In this document: piece by piece, positions 34,476-46,100 of the stretch
How the letters are laid out: each line of letters opens with the position of its first letter
How positions within the stretch are numbered: the first letter of the stretch is position 1
NCBI GenBank assembly: GCA_949710005.1
Contig: OX453275.1
Coordinates: 12,133,151 to 12,197,150, forward strand
DNA: 64,000 nucleotides
Direction of reading: 5' to 3'
DNA from: Ricordea florida
Taxonomy: Eukaryota > Cnidaria > Anthozoa > Corallimorpharia > Ricordeidae
Program-made: the position numbers and the translations under genes
Notes under the pieces: model-generated
The model's database searches: none
What the model saw: only the letters and a program-made list of their open reading frames with translations
What the model was told of the DNA's origin: nothing

Positions 34476-35928
34476 AACGAGTTACCGTTAATATCCGTTT
34501 TGCCTTTCACGGTCACATTTAGTACAGGTTTATATCTAATATGTGCGCAGACGATACTTGACAATTATTGGGAATAAAATTTCAATAAGCAATATAGTCT
34601 GCTTTCATTCGTCGTTTTGCAACTGTATGTTTACTAACAGTAATACTTTATTCAGAATTATGTTTCGCGTTCTTAAAAAAGTAACGTTAGGCCTTCCAGG
34701 GACAGCTAAATTCTTCCATTGTTCAACGGCTTTGGCCCTACTTACAAAAACAAAAGAACACGAAACAGTCTCACTCGTGATGGGAATTTATCTCTTAGCT
34801 AATTAATTTTCTTTCATGACAAGAATAGTTACCAGAAAGTCAAAAATTCTTTACCAGACAGTTCTTTGCCTTGGTTACAAGAGTTTAACTCACACTTGCA
34901 CGCACGGTCGAATTAACGTTATTTGAAGATATCTGCTGTGAGGGAAGAAATAACTCAACGTATGATAATTCATTTTTTTATATCTTCTTTTTTTGTTTTA
35001 TTATGTTACATACTTGTTTATTGATCCTATGTGGTGTTCTCACTTTTCCACTCGTAAACGAAACCATGCAAGACTCGTCAGTGTAGTGTGACCATTCTTT
35101 AGAAAGCTACTGAACAATACTGCACTGTGATACTGCTGTTTGTTTCACTACACAGTGTGGTTCTATCTTTTGCATCTGTGGATCAAACCATGCAGTGTGA
35201 CCATTCTCTCGAAAGCTACTGAACAGTACTACACTTAAACAACATCATCTAGCTTTATTTGCATGACCAGAAATACAAACAGTGTTGCAAAAGCTTTAGT
35301 AACCTAAAAGTAAAACAGTAACGGTTATCGTGATCATATAATGTTATGAAAAAGCAATCAAGTTACATTGGTTTGATTTGAAAGTAGAAAATTGCGTAGA
35401 TCAAAGAAAGATAAAATATATATTGCTAATTGAATATTAATAATAATGATTTGAAGAAGTCATAAGTTCGCCAATGGCTTGTAACGGAGATAATATTTTT
35501 TAAAAGTTCGAATGATATTTTCTATATTTTTTTATAATATGTGTCTTAGACTAGAGTATTTATTGCAATATATAAGACAGTGAGACTCGTCTTCAATTTG
35601 ATTAGATGCACAAATAGGCCCCAGAGTCTGTTAATCCTCAGTTGGAATTTGATCATATCTACCAGTCTCAATCCTTAGTTTGTGAGTGCCTATCCTAAAT
35701 TTCAGTAGTTCTTTTCTTTCGCTTAGTTTGCTTGTAAGGCCTAAATAATAAGAGGAGAGTATAATCATTCTTAAAAGTGTTGAAAAATTTTAACAACGTC
35801 AAAATGTAGTAAGGGTATGTTAAAACCACACATATGCGCACTAAGGCGACAGTGGTAGAAGGGATAAAACCCTGTTGCTAGCAAAAAACAAAAGATGAAA
35901 AAATTGACCTTAAAAGCCAGCAGCCATG

Positions 35929-35974
35929 GACAGCTGTTTCGGCCTTGTTAGGCCTCATCAGCATAGCACAGCTA
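35929..35974 (-). ncRNA. hammerhead-like ribozyme, unit 1
   Basis: Minus strand: CTGATGA, stem GGCC/GGCC with loop TAACAA, then GAAAC, flanked by AGCTGT and ACAGCT that can pair. The order fits a hammerhead core. The cleavage site still needs a covariance check. Confidence 0.55.
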
Positions 35975-36169
35975 ACAGAAGAGCTCTGGTTTCCCAAATT
36001 ATGAATGTTAAGGTGATAAAAAATGGTAGGGTTGTGGGATGTGGCTTGAAATGAGAACGTCAAAATGTAGTAAGGGTATGTTAAAGCCACACATATGAAA
36101 AATTTAGTTTGGTTGGGTTTTGCATGGTATGTTGCCAATATAAAATATGCTTTTGTTGCATTAGGCCAC

Positions 36170-36640
36170 CGACATTAATTTGTAATAACTAAAATAAAAG
36201 TACGTCATGCCAAACTGAGTCGACATCTTTTTTGAATTCGACAAAACAAGCAAGGATTTTTTCGTTGTGGTGATGCACGTATTTATCTACTAGAGTTTTG
36301 CTGTTCGATTTTTGGGTAGAAATCCATTCTGAGAATTGTGTAGTATATGAAGAGAATTGACATGTTCAAGCAGTCGCTGATTTAAAGTAGAACAAAATAA
36401 CTTCCCCAAACAACTTAAGACACAAATTCCTCGGTAGTTTGATGGTTCCTTTTTTCCTCCTGATTTATATATTGATGTAATAATACTGCGACACCAAATA
36501 TTAGGCATTATACTTGAAGTAAGAATTAAGTTGAAGAATTTAAGAAATGGGGCCATCATTTCTTAAAGGCTAGCTTTGATCATTTCATTCTTTATTTTGT
36601 CCGAGAACGTCGATTTGTTAGTTTGCAATCTTTTAGCGGC
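36170..36640 (-). pseudogene. LINE reverse transcriptase fragment, unit 1
   Basis: The minus-strand frame reads SIITSIYKSGGKKEPSNYRG, then a KLFC...NQRL stretch and NSQNGFLPKNRT, the N-terminal blocks of a non-LTR reverse transcriptase. It stops shortly after and lacks the catalytic palm. Copies are in units 2 and 3. Confidence 0.7.
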
Positions 36641-38588
36641 TATTAAAATTTGTGGTACAGTTTGTATTATTATTATACAGTGTGCTTTCTTGCTATTTCC
36701 AATGTGGATCAAACCATGCAGCGTGACCTCTCTTTCGTAAGCTATTGATCAGTGCTGTTTTAAGTTTACCTTGATCTCAGAGTGGCTAAAGTTAAAAAAT
36801 TGTTTTGTTTTTTCAAGAAAAAAAATCTAGTCAAAATTGGCAAAATACTTCAAAGTCCTGTTTGGACGCTGCACGTTTCACGAACCGCGCTTAGTTCGAA
36901 TTTGGACCCACCCGAATGTTCAAAGGTAGCTTGTTTATTACTTGAAAACTTACTCGAGTTTTCACGGCAATCCTGCCGAGGCAGTCCTGAAGCAACATGT
37001 CAATATTGTCAGCAAAGAAAGTTGTTAAAAATGTATGCGTTAGGTTTAACCCTTTATACCCTTAGAGCGACTTTATAGATTTTATTCTGGCTAACGCCAG
37101 ACGATTTTACTCGTCACAGGGAGACCCCTCAGAGTTTACTGAAGGGTTAAGCACATGAAGACTTTTCAAAGCGTCTGTATTGAATCTGCTCCGAAGTCCA
37201 ATTTCCCAGCAGAACGAGGTGGTATGAATCAAGGACTATAGTCTCTAAAACCGATCAAAATTGAGGCGTCTGCCGTTCGTTGTTCATTCCGACACCAATT
37301 TAATTCAAAGTAGTAGAATAGTACTTGTCCTGAATATTGAAATTAGAGGCCGTACCCTCTGTAATTTAGTACAGGTTTATATCTAATATTTACGCAGACG
37401 ATACTTGACAATTATTGGGAATAAAAACATTAAGAAGCAATATAATTTTCTTTTATTCGTCATTTTGCAATTGTCTGTTTACTAACAGTAATTATGTTTC
37501 GCGTTTTGAAAAATGTGACGTTAGGCCTTCCAGGGACAGCTAAATTCTTCCATTGTTCAACGGCTTTGGCCCTACTTACAAAAACAAAAGAACACGAAAC
37601 AGTCTCACTCGTGATGGGAATTTATCTCTTAGCTAATTAATTTTCTTTCATGACAAGAATAGTTACCAGAAAGTCAAAAATTCTTTACCAGACAGTTCTT
37701 TGCCTTGGAGACAAGAATTTAACTCATACTTGCACGCACGGTCGAATTAACGTTATTTGAAGATATCTGCTGTGAGGGAAGAAATAACTCAAGGTATGAT
37801 AATTCATTTTTTTACCTCTTCTTTTTTTGTTTTATTATGTTACGTACTTGTTTATTGATCCTATGTGGTGTTCTCACTTTTCCACTCGTAAACGAAACCA
37901 TGCAAGACTCGTCAGTGTAGTGTGACCATTCTTTAGAAAGCTACTGAACAATACTGCACTGTGGAACTGCTGTTTGTTTCACTACACAGTGTGGTTCTAT
38001 CTTTTGCATCTGTGGATCAAACCATGCAGTGTGACCATTCTTTCGAAAGCTACTGAACAGTACTACACTTAAACAACATCATCTAGCTTTATTTGCATGA
38101 CCAGAAATACAAACAGTGTTGCAAAAGCTTTAGTAACCTAAAAATAAAACAGTAACGGTTATCGTGATCATATAATGTTATGAAAAAGCAATCAAGTTAC
38201 ATTGGTTTGATTTGAAAGTAGAACATTGCGTAGATCAAAGCAAGATAAAATATATATTGCTAATTGAATATTAATATAATGATTTGGAAAAGCCATAAGT
38301 TCGCCAACGGCTTGTAACGGAGATATTTTTTTTTGGAATGATATTTTCTAAATTTTTATATAATTTATTTCTTAGACTAGAGTATTTATTGCAATATATA
38401 AGACAGTGAGACTCGTCTTCAATTTGATTAGATGCACAAATAGGCCCCAGAGTCTGTTAATCCTTGGAATTTGATCAAGCTACCAGTCTCAATCCTTAGT
38501 TTGTGACTGCCTATCCTAGTAGTTCTTTTCTTTCGCTTAGTTTGCTTGTAAGGCCTAAATAATAAGAGGAGAGTGTATAATGATTCTT

Positions 38589-39039
38589 AGCGGAGCTCCA
38601 CAGCGGCTCGAAGAGCCACAGAGCGGAGCCCCATAACTACCGTGCGAGGATAGAAATTGAGAAAACTATGCGTTTGAGTTTCCATGGTCATTGTGGCTAG
38701 CGGCATGGCTCGCCGGCGTGTGCGCCTAGCGACGACGACGACGATGTTGCCCCAACATGGCGGCCATAGTCATCCGGGATATTTAGAAGGTCCTAAACCG
38801 AAACGAGGCTTTGTTTTTCGCGCGCTTTTCGCGGCTTGCCGCGGCTACACAACCTACAGCCAGCAGTCTACAGCAGTCTACAATGTTTTGCTGAAGAAAC
38901 GGATTATTCATAGCGGTTTTGGATGAAAAGTTTTCTTCCTACAAGTTTTCAAGCGTTTTTGGAGGGACATAAGCATAAAGCTGAGTTCTTTCTACAAGTT
39001 TTCAAGCATTTTTGGAGGGACTGTGTGAGGAGCTCCGCT
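38589..39039 (+). mobile_element. AGCGGAGCTCC element, unit 2
   Basis: 451 bp bounded by AGCGGAGCTCC and its complement GGAGCTCCGCT. It is absent from unit 1 at the corresponding point (35768). Its short ORF (ATGGTCATTGTGG start) is not supported as a gene. Confidence 0.6.
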
Positions 39040-39228
39040 TTTAGGTTTGCCTAAATCTATTTAATAAAAGTGTTGAAAATTTTAACAACATCAAAAAAAT
39101 GTAGTAAGTGTATGTTTTGAAAACCACACATATGCGCACTAAGGCGAGAGTGGTAGAGGGAATAAAACTCTGTTGCTACCAAAAAACATAAAATGAAAAA
39201 ATTGAGCTCAAAAGCCAGCAGCCATGGA

Positions 39229-39272
39229 CAGCTGTTTCGGCCTTGTTGGGCCTCATCAGCATAGCACAGCTA
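39229..39272 (-). ncRNA. hammerhead-like ribozyme, unit 2
   Basis: Same core as in unit 1, with stem loop GGCCCAACAAGGCC between CTGATGA and GAAAC. Confidence 0.55.
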
Positions 39273-39479
39273 GCAGAAGAGCTCTGGTTTCCCACAATAT
39301 GAATGTTAAGGTGATGAAAAATGGTAGGGTTGTGGGATGTGGCTTGAAATGAGAACGTCAAAATGTAGTAAGGGTATTTTAAAGCCACACATATGAAAAA
39401 TTTAGTTTGGTAGAGTTTTACCTTGTATGTTGCCAATATAAAATATGCTTTTGTTGCATTAGGCCACCGACATTAATTT

Positions 39480-39960
39480 GTAATAACTAAAATTAAAGTC
39501 CGTCATGCCAAACTGAGTCGACAGCTTTTTTGAATTCGACAAAACAAGCATGGATTTTTTCGTTGTGGTGATGCACGTATTTATCTACTAGAGTTTTGCT
39601 GTTCGATTTTTGGGTAGAAAACCATTCTGAGAATTGTGTAGTATATGAAGAGAATTGACATGTTCAAGCAGTCGCTGATTTAAAATAGAACGAAATAACT
39701 TCCCCAAACAACTTAAGACACAAATTCCTCGGAAGTTTGATGGTTCCTTTAATTTTTTCCTCCTGATTTATATATTGATGTAATAATACTGCGACACCAA
39801 ATATTAGGCATTATACCTGAAGTAAGAATTAAGTTGAAGAATTTAAGAAATGGGGCCATCATTTCTTCAAGGCTAGCTTTGATCATTTCATTCTTTATTT
39901 TGTCCGAGAACGTCGATTTGTTAGTTTGCAATCTTTTAGGGGCTATTAAAATTTCATTTT
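39480..39960 (-). pseudogene. LINE reverse transcriptase fragment, unit 2
   Basis: Near-identical to 36170-36640, with one frame break where AATTTTTTCC was added near 39753. Longer ORFs on the opposite strand here are antisense shadows. Confidence 0.65.
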
Positions 39961-42032
39961 TAGTAAGATTGCACTGTGGTGCACTGTGGTACTGTTGGTT
40001 TTACTATACAGAGTGCTTTCTCACTATTTCACCCTATATGGATCAAATTATGCCTTGTGGCCATCATTCTTTGGAAAGCTACAGAACACCAATGTACTGT
40101 GGTACAGTTTGTATTATTATACAGTGTGCTTTCTTGCTATTTCCAGTGTGGATCAAACCGTGCAGCGTGACCACACTTTCGTACACTACTGATCAGTGCT
40201 GTTTTATCTTGATCTCAGAGTGGCCAAAGTTAAAAGATTGTTTTGTATTTTCGAGAAAAAAATCTAGTCAAAATTGGCAAGATACTTCAAAATCCTGTTT
40301 GGACGCTGCACGTTTTACGAACCGCGCTTAGTTCGAATTTGGACCCACCCGAATGTTCAAAGGTAGCTTGTTTATTACTTGAAAACTTACTCGAGTTTTC
40401 ACGGCAATCCCGCCGAGGCAGTCCTGAAGCAACACATCGATATTGTCAGTAAAGAAAGTTGTTAAAAATGTATGCGTTAGGTTTAACCCTTTATACCCTT
40501 AGAGCGACTTTATAGATTTTATTCTGGCTAACGCCAGACGATTTTACTCGTCACAGGGAGACCCCTCAGAGTTTACTGAAGGGTTAAGCACATGAAGACT
40601 TTTCAAAGCGTCTGTATTGAATCTGCTCCGAAGTCCAATTTCCCAGCAGAACAAGGTGGTATGAATCAAGGACTATAGTCTCTAAAACCGATCAAAATTG
40701 AGGCGTCTGCCGTTCGTTGTTCATTCCGACACCAATTTAATTCAAAGTAGTAGAATAGTACTTGTCCTGAATATTGAAATTAGAGGCCGTACCCTCTGTA
40801 ATTTAGTACAGGTTTATATCTAATATTTACGCAGACGATACTTGACAATTATTGGGAATAAAAACTTTAAGAAGCAATATAGTATTCTTTTGTTCGTCAT
40901 TTTGCAATTGTCTGTTTACTAACAGTAATTATGTTTCGCGTTTTGAAAAATGTGACGTTAGGCCTGCCAGAGACAGCTAAATTCTTCCATTGTTCAACGG
41001 CTTTGGCCCTACTTACAAAAACAAAAGAACACGAAACAGTCTCACTCGTGATGGGAATTTATCTCTTAGCTAATTAATTTTCTTTCATGACAAGAATAGT
41101 TACCAGAAAGTCAAAAATTCTTTACCAGACAGTTCTTTGCCTTGGAGACAAGAATTTAACTCATACTTGCACGCACGGTCGAATTAACGTTATTTGAAGA
41201 TATCTGCTGTGAGGGAAGAAATAACTCAAGGTATGATAATTCATTTTTTTACCTCTTCTTTTTTTGTTTTATTATGTTACATACTTGTTTATTGATCCTA
41301 TGTGGTGTTCTCACTTTTCCACTCGTAAACGAAACCATGCAAGACTCGTCAGTGTAGTGTGACCATTCTTTAGAAAGCTACTGAACAATACTGCACTGTG
41401 GTACTGCTGTTTGTTTCACTACACAGTGTGGTTCTATCTTTTGCATCTGTGGATCAAACCATGCAGTGTGACCATTCTTTCGAAAGCTACTGAACAGTAC
41501 TACACTTAAACAACATCATCTAGCTTTATTTGCATGACCAGAAATACAAACAGTGTTGCAAAAGCTTTAGTAACCTAAAAATAAAACAGTAACGGTTATC
41601 GTGATCATATAATGTTATGAAAAAGCAATCAAGTTACATTGGTTTGATTTGAAAGTAGAACATTGCGTAGATCAAAGCAAGATAAAATATATATTGCTAA
41701 TTGAATATTAATATAATGATTTGGAAAAGCCATAAGTTCGCCAACGGCTTGTAACGGAGATATTTTTTTTTGGAATGATATTTTCTAAATTTTTATATAA
41801 TTTATTTCTTAGACTAGAGTATTTATTGCAATATATAAGACAGTGAGACTCGTCTTCAATTTGATTAGATGCACAAATAGGCCCCAGAGTCTGTTAATCC
41901 TTGGAATTTGATCAAGCTACCAGTCTCAATCCTTAGTTTGTGACTGCCTATCCTAAATTTCAGTAGTTCTTTTCTTTCGCTTAGTTTGCTTGTAAGGCCT
42001 AAATAATAAGAGGAGAGTGTATAATGATTCTT

Positions 42033-42483
42033 AGCGGAGCTCCACAGCGGCTCGAAGAGCCGCAGAGCGGAGCCCCATAACTACCGTGCGAGGATAGAAA
42101 TTGAGAAAACTATGCGTTTGAGTTTCCATGGTCATTGTGGCTAGTGGCATGGCTCGCGGGCGTGTGCGCCTAGCGACGACGACGACGATGTTGCCCCAAC
42201 ATGGCGGCCATAGTCATCCGGGATATTTAGAAGGTCCTAAACCGAAACGAGGCTTTGTTTTTCGCGCGCTTTTCGCGGCTTGCCGCGGCTACACAACCTA
42301 CAGCCAGCAGTCTACAGCAGTCTACAATGTTTTGCTGAAGAAACGGATTATTCATAGCGGTTTTGGAGGAAACGTTTTCTTCCTTCAAGTTTTGAAGCGT
42401 TTTTGGAGGGACATAAGCATAAAGCTGAGTTCTTTCTACAAGTTTTCAAGCATTTTTGGAGGGACTGTGTGAGGAGCTCCGCT
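42033..42483 (+). mobile_element. AGCGGAGCTCC element, unit 3
   Basis: 451 bp, the same length and ends as the unit 2 copy, so it was present before units 2 and 3 were duplicated. Confidence 0.6.
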
Positions 42484-42671
42484 TTTAGGTTTGCCTAAAT
42501 CTATTTAATAAAAGTGTTGAAAATTTTAACAACGTCAAAAAAATGTAGTAAGTGTATGTTTTGAAAACCACACATATGCGCACTAAGGCGAGAGTGGTAG
42601 AGGGAATAAAACTCTGTTGCTACCAAAAAACATAAAATGAAAAAATTGAGCTCAAAAGCCAGCAGCCATGG

Positions 42672-42715
42672 ACAGCTGTTTCGGCCTTGTTGGGCCTCAT
42701 CAGCATAGCACAGCT
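42672..42715 (-). ncRNA. hammerhead-like ribozyme, unit 3
   Basis: Identical core to the unit 2 copy on the minus strand. Confidence 0.55.
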
Positions 42716-43372
42716 AGCAGAAGAGCTCTGGTTTCCCACAATATGAATGTTAAGGTGATGAAAAATGGTAGGGTTGTGGGATGTGGCTTGAAATGAGAAC
42801 GTCAAAATGTAGTAAGGGTATTTTAAAGCCACACATATGAAAAATTTAGTTTGGTAGAGTTTTGCATGGTATGTTGCCAATATAAAATATACTTTTGCTG
42901 CATTAGGGCAACATTATATTTGATTTTAGCTTTAGTTTAGTACGTAAGATCAAAACAAGGGAAATCATAATAATCAGACATACTTATAATATTAGAATAA
43001 TAACTATTTTTACCAGAGTGAAGAAGATCTTGCAATATAAGAAAGATTCGTTTAACGTAAGAGTAGTTATCCTTACATAGAAGAGATGAGGAGTAATTCA
43101 TGATTTTTTGATTGATAGCTATAATAAGAGGAAACCTACCAAGTTCAGCTCTGCATGCTACATTGGATGCTTTATTACTTACTTGTAAATAACGTTTACA
43201 GAATTGCAGGTGTGTTTTTTCGACCTAGGAACTGTCCCAAGACTTGAGATCAGATTTTGCATATGCACCCCAGACTTCACGCGCTGATTGGTTCCTTCAC
43301 TCACTCAATCACTCGTGTTTCCTTTGACAAATTGGCTCCTGCCTTACTTCATATGCAGCAGCCAAAACAACA

Positions 43373-43530
43373 GCCACCGACATTAATTTGTAATAACTAA
43401 ATAAAGTCCGTCATGCCAAACTGAGTCGACAGCCTTTTTGAATTCGACAAAACAAGCATGGATTTTTTCGTTGTAGTGATGCACGTATTCATCTACTAGA
43501 AATCTGCTTTTCGACTCTTGGGTAGCAAAC
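43373..43530 (-). pseudogene. LINE reverse transcriptase fragment, unit 3 (short)
   Basis: Only the 3'-most part of the fragment seen in units 1 and 2 is present here (from GCCACCGACATTAATTTG to the TCTACTAGAA region). Confidence 0.5.
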
Positions 43531-44137
43531 ATCACTTCAAATTCGGGGAAATTTACCTTAAGGTTTTATTAGGATTTTTTGGCGTCAAAAAGGCAATTTT
43601 GTTTCAATAATTACAAATAAAACATCTTGATTTTTGTTGATGCAGGGCCACAATACTCGTCCCGCAGGGTCAGCGAAAATCGCTTTTCAGTTTGTGAAAC
43701 GTCTGGGGTATTTGTTTTTTTCCAGGTGGGTGTCAACACTGTGCGAGGTTTTGTGAACGAACCACCGTTTGTAATTGATAATATATGTTTTGTAATGTAT
43801 TGGATTGAAACGTTAACAAGATAATTTCAAAGAACGACGCATAAATATAAGAATAGCAGGTGTAAATTTCCTAACACGATATTTGTGCAAATTCATTGAA
43901 GATCACAATATTTGCGTAGATACCAAACGCTAGATAACAAGCGCAAATTTGTTGGTGTGATAGTAATGCAGATTTAGTGCATGTGAGCATAATATTTGCT
44001 CCTATACCAAAACGAGTGTAAAACACGTGCAAATATTTGTATTTGAAGCCTCGGTAACATTTGTAAAACAATGATGCAAACAAATGGATTTCCAGCATAT
44101 TTGCCGTTGGATTTTTGTCCGGAAAGCGAACGTAATA
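43531..44137. other. no gene
   Basis: AT-rich sequence with repeated AAATTTG/CAAATATTTG words. A similar style resumes at 45535-45725 on the other side of the LINE, so the MITE and LINE may have landed in one older repeat. Confidence 0.35.
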
Positions 44138-44316
44138 GACCGAATGCATAAATGGCGGCCAAAAAATTATTCTTTTGTTTATGTGCTAATTAGACTCACT
44201 AGCACCGTTTGCATGGACAAAATTCAAAAGAATTGTTGCTTGAGAGCGAGGTTAGTGACTTTAATTAGCATATAAACAAAAGAATACATTTTTGGCCGCC
44301 ATTTATGCATTCGGTC
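44138..44316. mobile_element. TA-flanked palindromic MITE
   Basis: The termini GACCGAATGCATAAATGGCG are inverted at the two ends and bordered by TA (44136-44137 and 44317-44318), as expected of a Tc1/mariner-type non-autonomous element of 179 bp. Confidence 0.7.
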
Positions 44317-44379
44317 TATACTTTACGAAGAGGGGCAAATCAGTGTAAATGTACGTCAAATTTGTTGGTTTGCAGAGCA

Positions 44380-45529
44380 CTACTGTGGTTTGCAGCCCAC
44401 TACTGTGGACATCTTCGCAGACGACACGACTCTGAGCTCACACTCACCTTACACAAATACCCCTGCACTTTGTTCCAGACTATGTCAAAGTACTGTAGAA
44501 CTAGAAATATGGGCAGGCAATAACGGGTTTAAGCTGAACATGGCCATTTTTAAACAAAATCCATGTTCGAAACCGGTACTAGACTGCGTGCAAAGATGGA
44601 CCACTGCGACCAGATGGAAATCCGTTCCAGCACGGGAAATGTATTGGAAACTACTACAAGCTATAAACTACTTGGATTATATATTGACCCGGGCCTTTCT
44701 TTCAACGAGCATGTTGAACATTTATGTAAGAAACTTACTAAGCGCATCGGTATCTTGAGATCAATTAGGCATTATTTACCTTTAAATGAGCGTATACTCT
44801 TCTATAATGCAACCATAAAGCCCCTTTTTCTGTATGGCGGAGCAGTCTGGAGTGTGACATCTAAAGCAAATATCAGACGAGTCTTTCGACTGCAAAAGAG
44901 AGCGGCCAGGGTAATATTGGATGTTAAAACCGCAAGGGATGAACGAACTGTTGACTTATTTAACAAGTTGGACTGGTTGCCCTTCTATGAAGAAATCAAT
45001 GTTAATAAGCTATGCCTTATCTTTAAATGTCTTCATGGTCAATGCCCAAAATACATATCTAGTAAGTTGAGTGACATATCGGTAAGATCCTCGCGTTATA
45101 GTCACATCACGCTACGATGCCCTAAGAGCAACTGAGCGACAGAAGGAGGAAAAACGTTTGCTTCTACATCAACCTCACTATGGAATTCCCTACCTCCTAT
45201 CATAAGATCCTGTGATAGCATTAATGTTTTTAAAGAGAAATGCGTCAAGCTTATAAAGAGGGGGTATGCAAATATTGAACATTTCACAATTTCTTAGTGT
45301 CCTCTAACTCTTTGTATCGCATGCACCAACAAGATTTTACCGGCTCCATTTTATTGATGTCAGTAATTTTACCAGTTTCATACGTATTATTATTCATAGT
45401 TAGATATTTTTAAAATCATTGTGATTTATATTTTAAATTGTTTAAGGGAGGGCCACGAGTTTATCAGTCAATGACTGTAAAGTGTTTTTACCCTCATTAA
45501 ATAAAGTTACTTACTTACTTACTTACTTA
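44380..45529 (+). mobile_element. 5'-truncated LINE with (TTAC)n tail
   Basis: Starts around the catalytic block (VDIFADDTTLSSH near 44408) with a frame change near 44560. It then reads LLGLYIDPGLSFNEHVEHLC and RIGILRSIRHYLPLNERILF and ends with IIRSCDSINVFKEKCVKLI before the stop near 45297. The 3' end has CCCTCATTAAATAAAG and a (TTAC)n tail, shared with the LINE remnant in gene B intron 2. An in-frame stop at 45132 also marks decay. Confidence 0.8.
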
Positions 45530-46100
45530 GAGCTATCAAAAACGAAGCAAATGTAACGTAGGTATCATATTTACTTCATATTTGCGCACAAATGCAACAG
45601 GAATAAATATATGCGTTTGCATCATCATTGCTTCCAATGCAAATTTAGTTCAAATCTAGATTCCTAAATTTGAATCATATTTACTTTCGTTGCAAATCTG
45701 TTTAAATCCAATTTTTCGTCCAGTGTTAAAGTTTTAACATTTTTTCGTGTGAGTCCCTTTATGTAGTTCTGTATTAACTGCATTTGGAAGGCCAGTTCTG
45801 TTAACGACCTTAACGATAAATCTTAGCGGTTGTATAGATACATGTTTTCTTCTTAGCAATAGAAGTATCGTTAGGCAAGTCTGTTTTCAACAAGTGTAAT
45901 TTATCTCTAATTATCTCGTTCTAGTTTGAACAACTGAGTATGTGTCTGTTATAAGTTTCGTAGCAAACGCGTTAGTTTGTAACGTTCGCGCTTCTTATTG
46001 AGGGTCAATGACGCAAGTAATACATTTGTATGTTACTACCAGTTCGCACCACTTATCATCTGTGTTGCGTTTCTTTTTCTACACAGCAAAGATCGTAAAA

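Larger units (their letters stand above)
34518..37364. repeat. tandem unit 1 (2.85 kb)
   Basis: Starts at TTTAGTACAGGTTTATATCT and runs through a hammerhead-like motif and a LINE reverse transcriptase fragment to the next copy of the start word at 37365. It lacks the 451 bp GAGCTCC element found in units 2 and 3 and a roughly 130 bp stretch present in unit 2 near 39960. Confidence 0.8.
37365..40801. repeat. tandem unit 2 (3.44 kb)
   Basis: Same order of segments as unit 1 and nearly identical to unit 3 over 37365-39430. Contains the GAGCTCC element, the hammerhead-like motif and the reverse transcriptase fragment. Confidence 0.8.
40802..43530. repeat. tandem unit 3 (partial, interrupted)
   Basis: Matches unit 2 closely from 40802 to about 42890. 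A roughly 470 bp foreign stretch (about 42905-43372) interrupts it before the reverse transcriptase fragment resumes at 43373 and stops near 43530. Confidence 0.8.

Noticed and set aside
39834-40331. 165-codon plus-strand ORF in unit 2
   Set aside because: Antisense to the LINE reverse transcriptase fragment, and the unit 3 copy does not keep it.
38684-42472. ORFs beginning MVIVASGMAR in units 2 and 3
   Set aside because: They are contained in the AGCGGAGCTCC element and differ in length between near-identical copies, so not a selected protein.
35878-42880. Three similar 86-codon minus-strand ORFs
   Set aside because: They run across the hammerhead-like motif and exist because the tandem units are copies; RNA structure explains the conservation better than coding.
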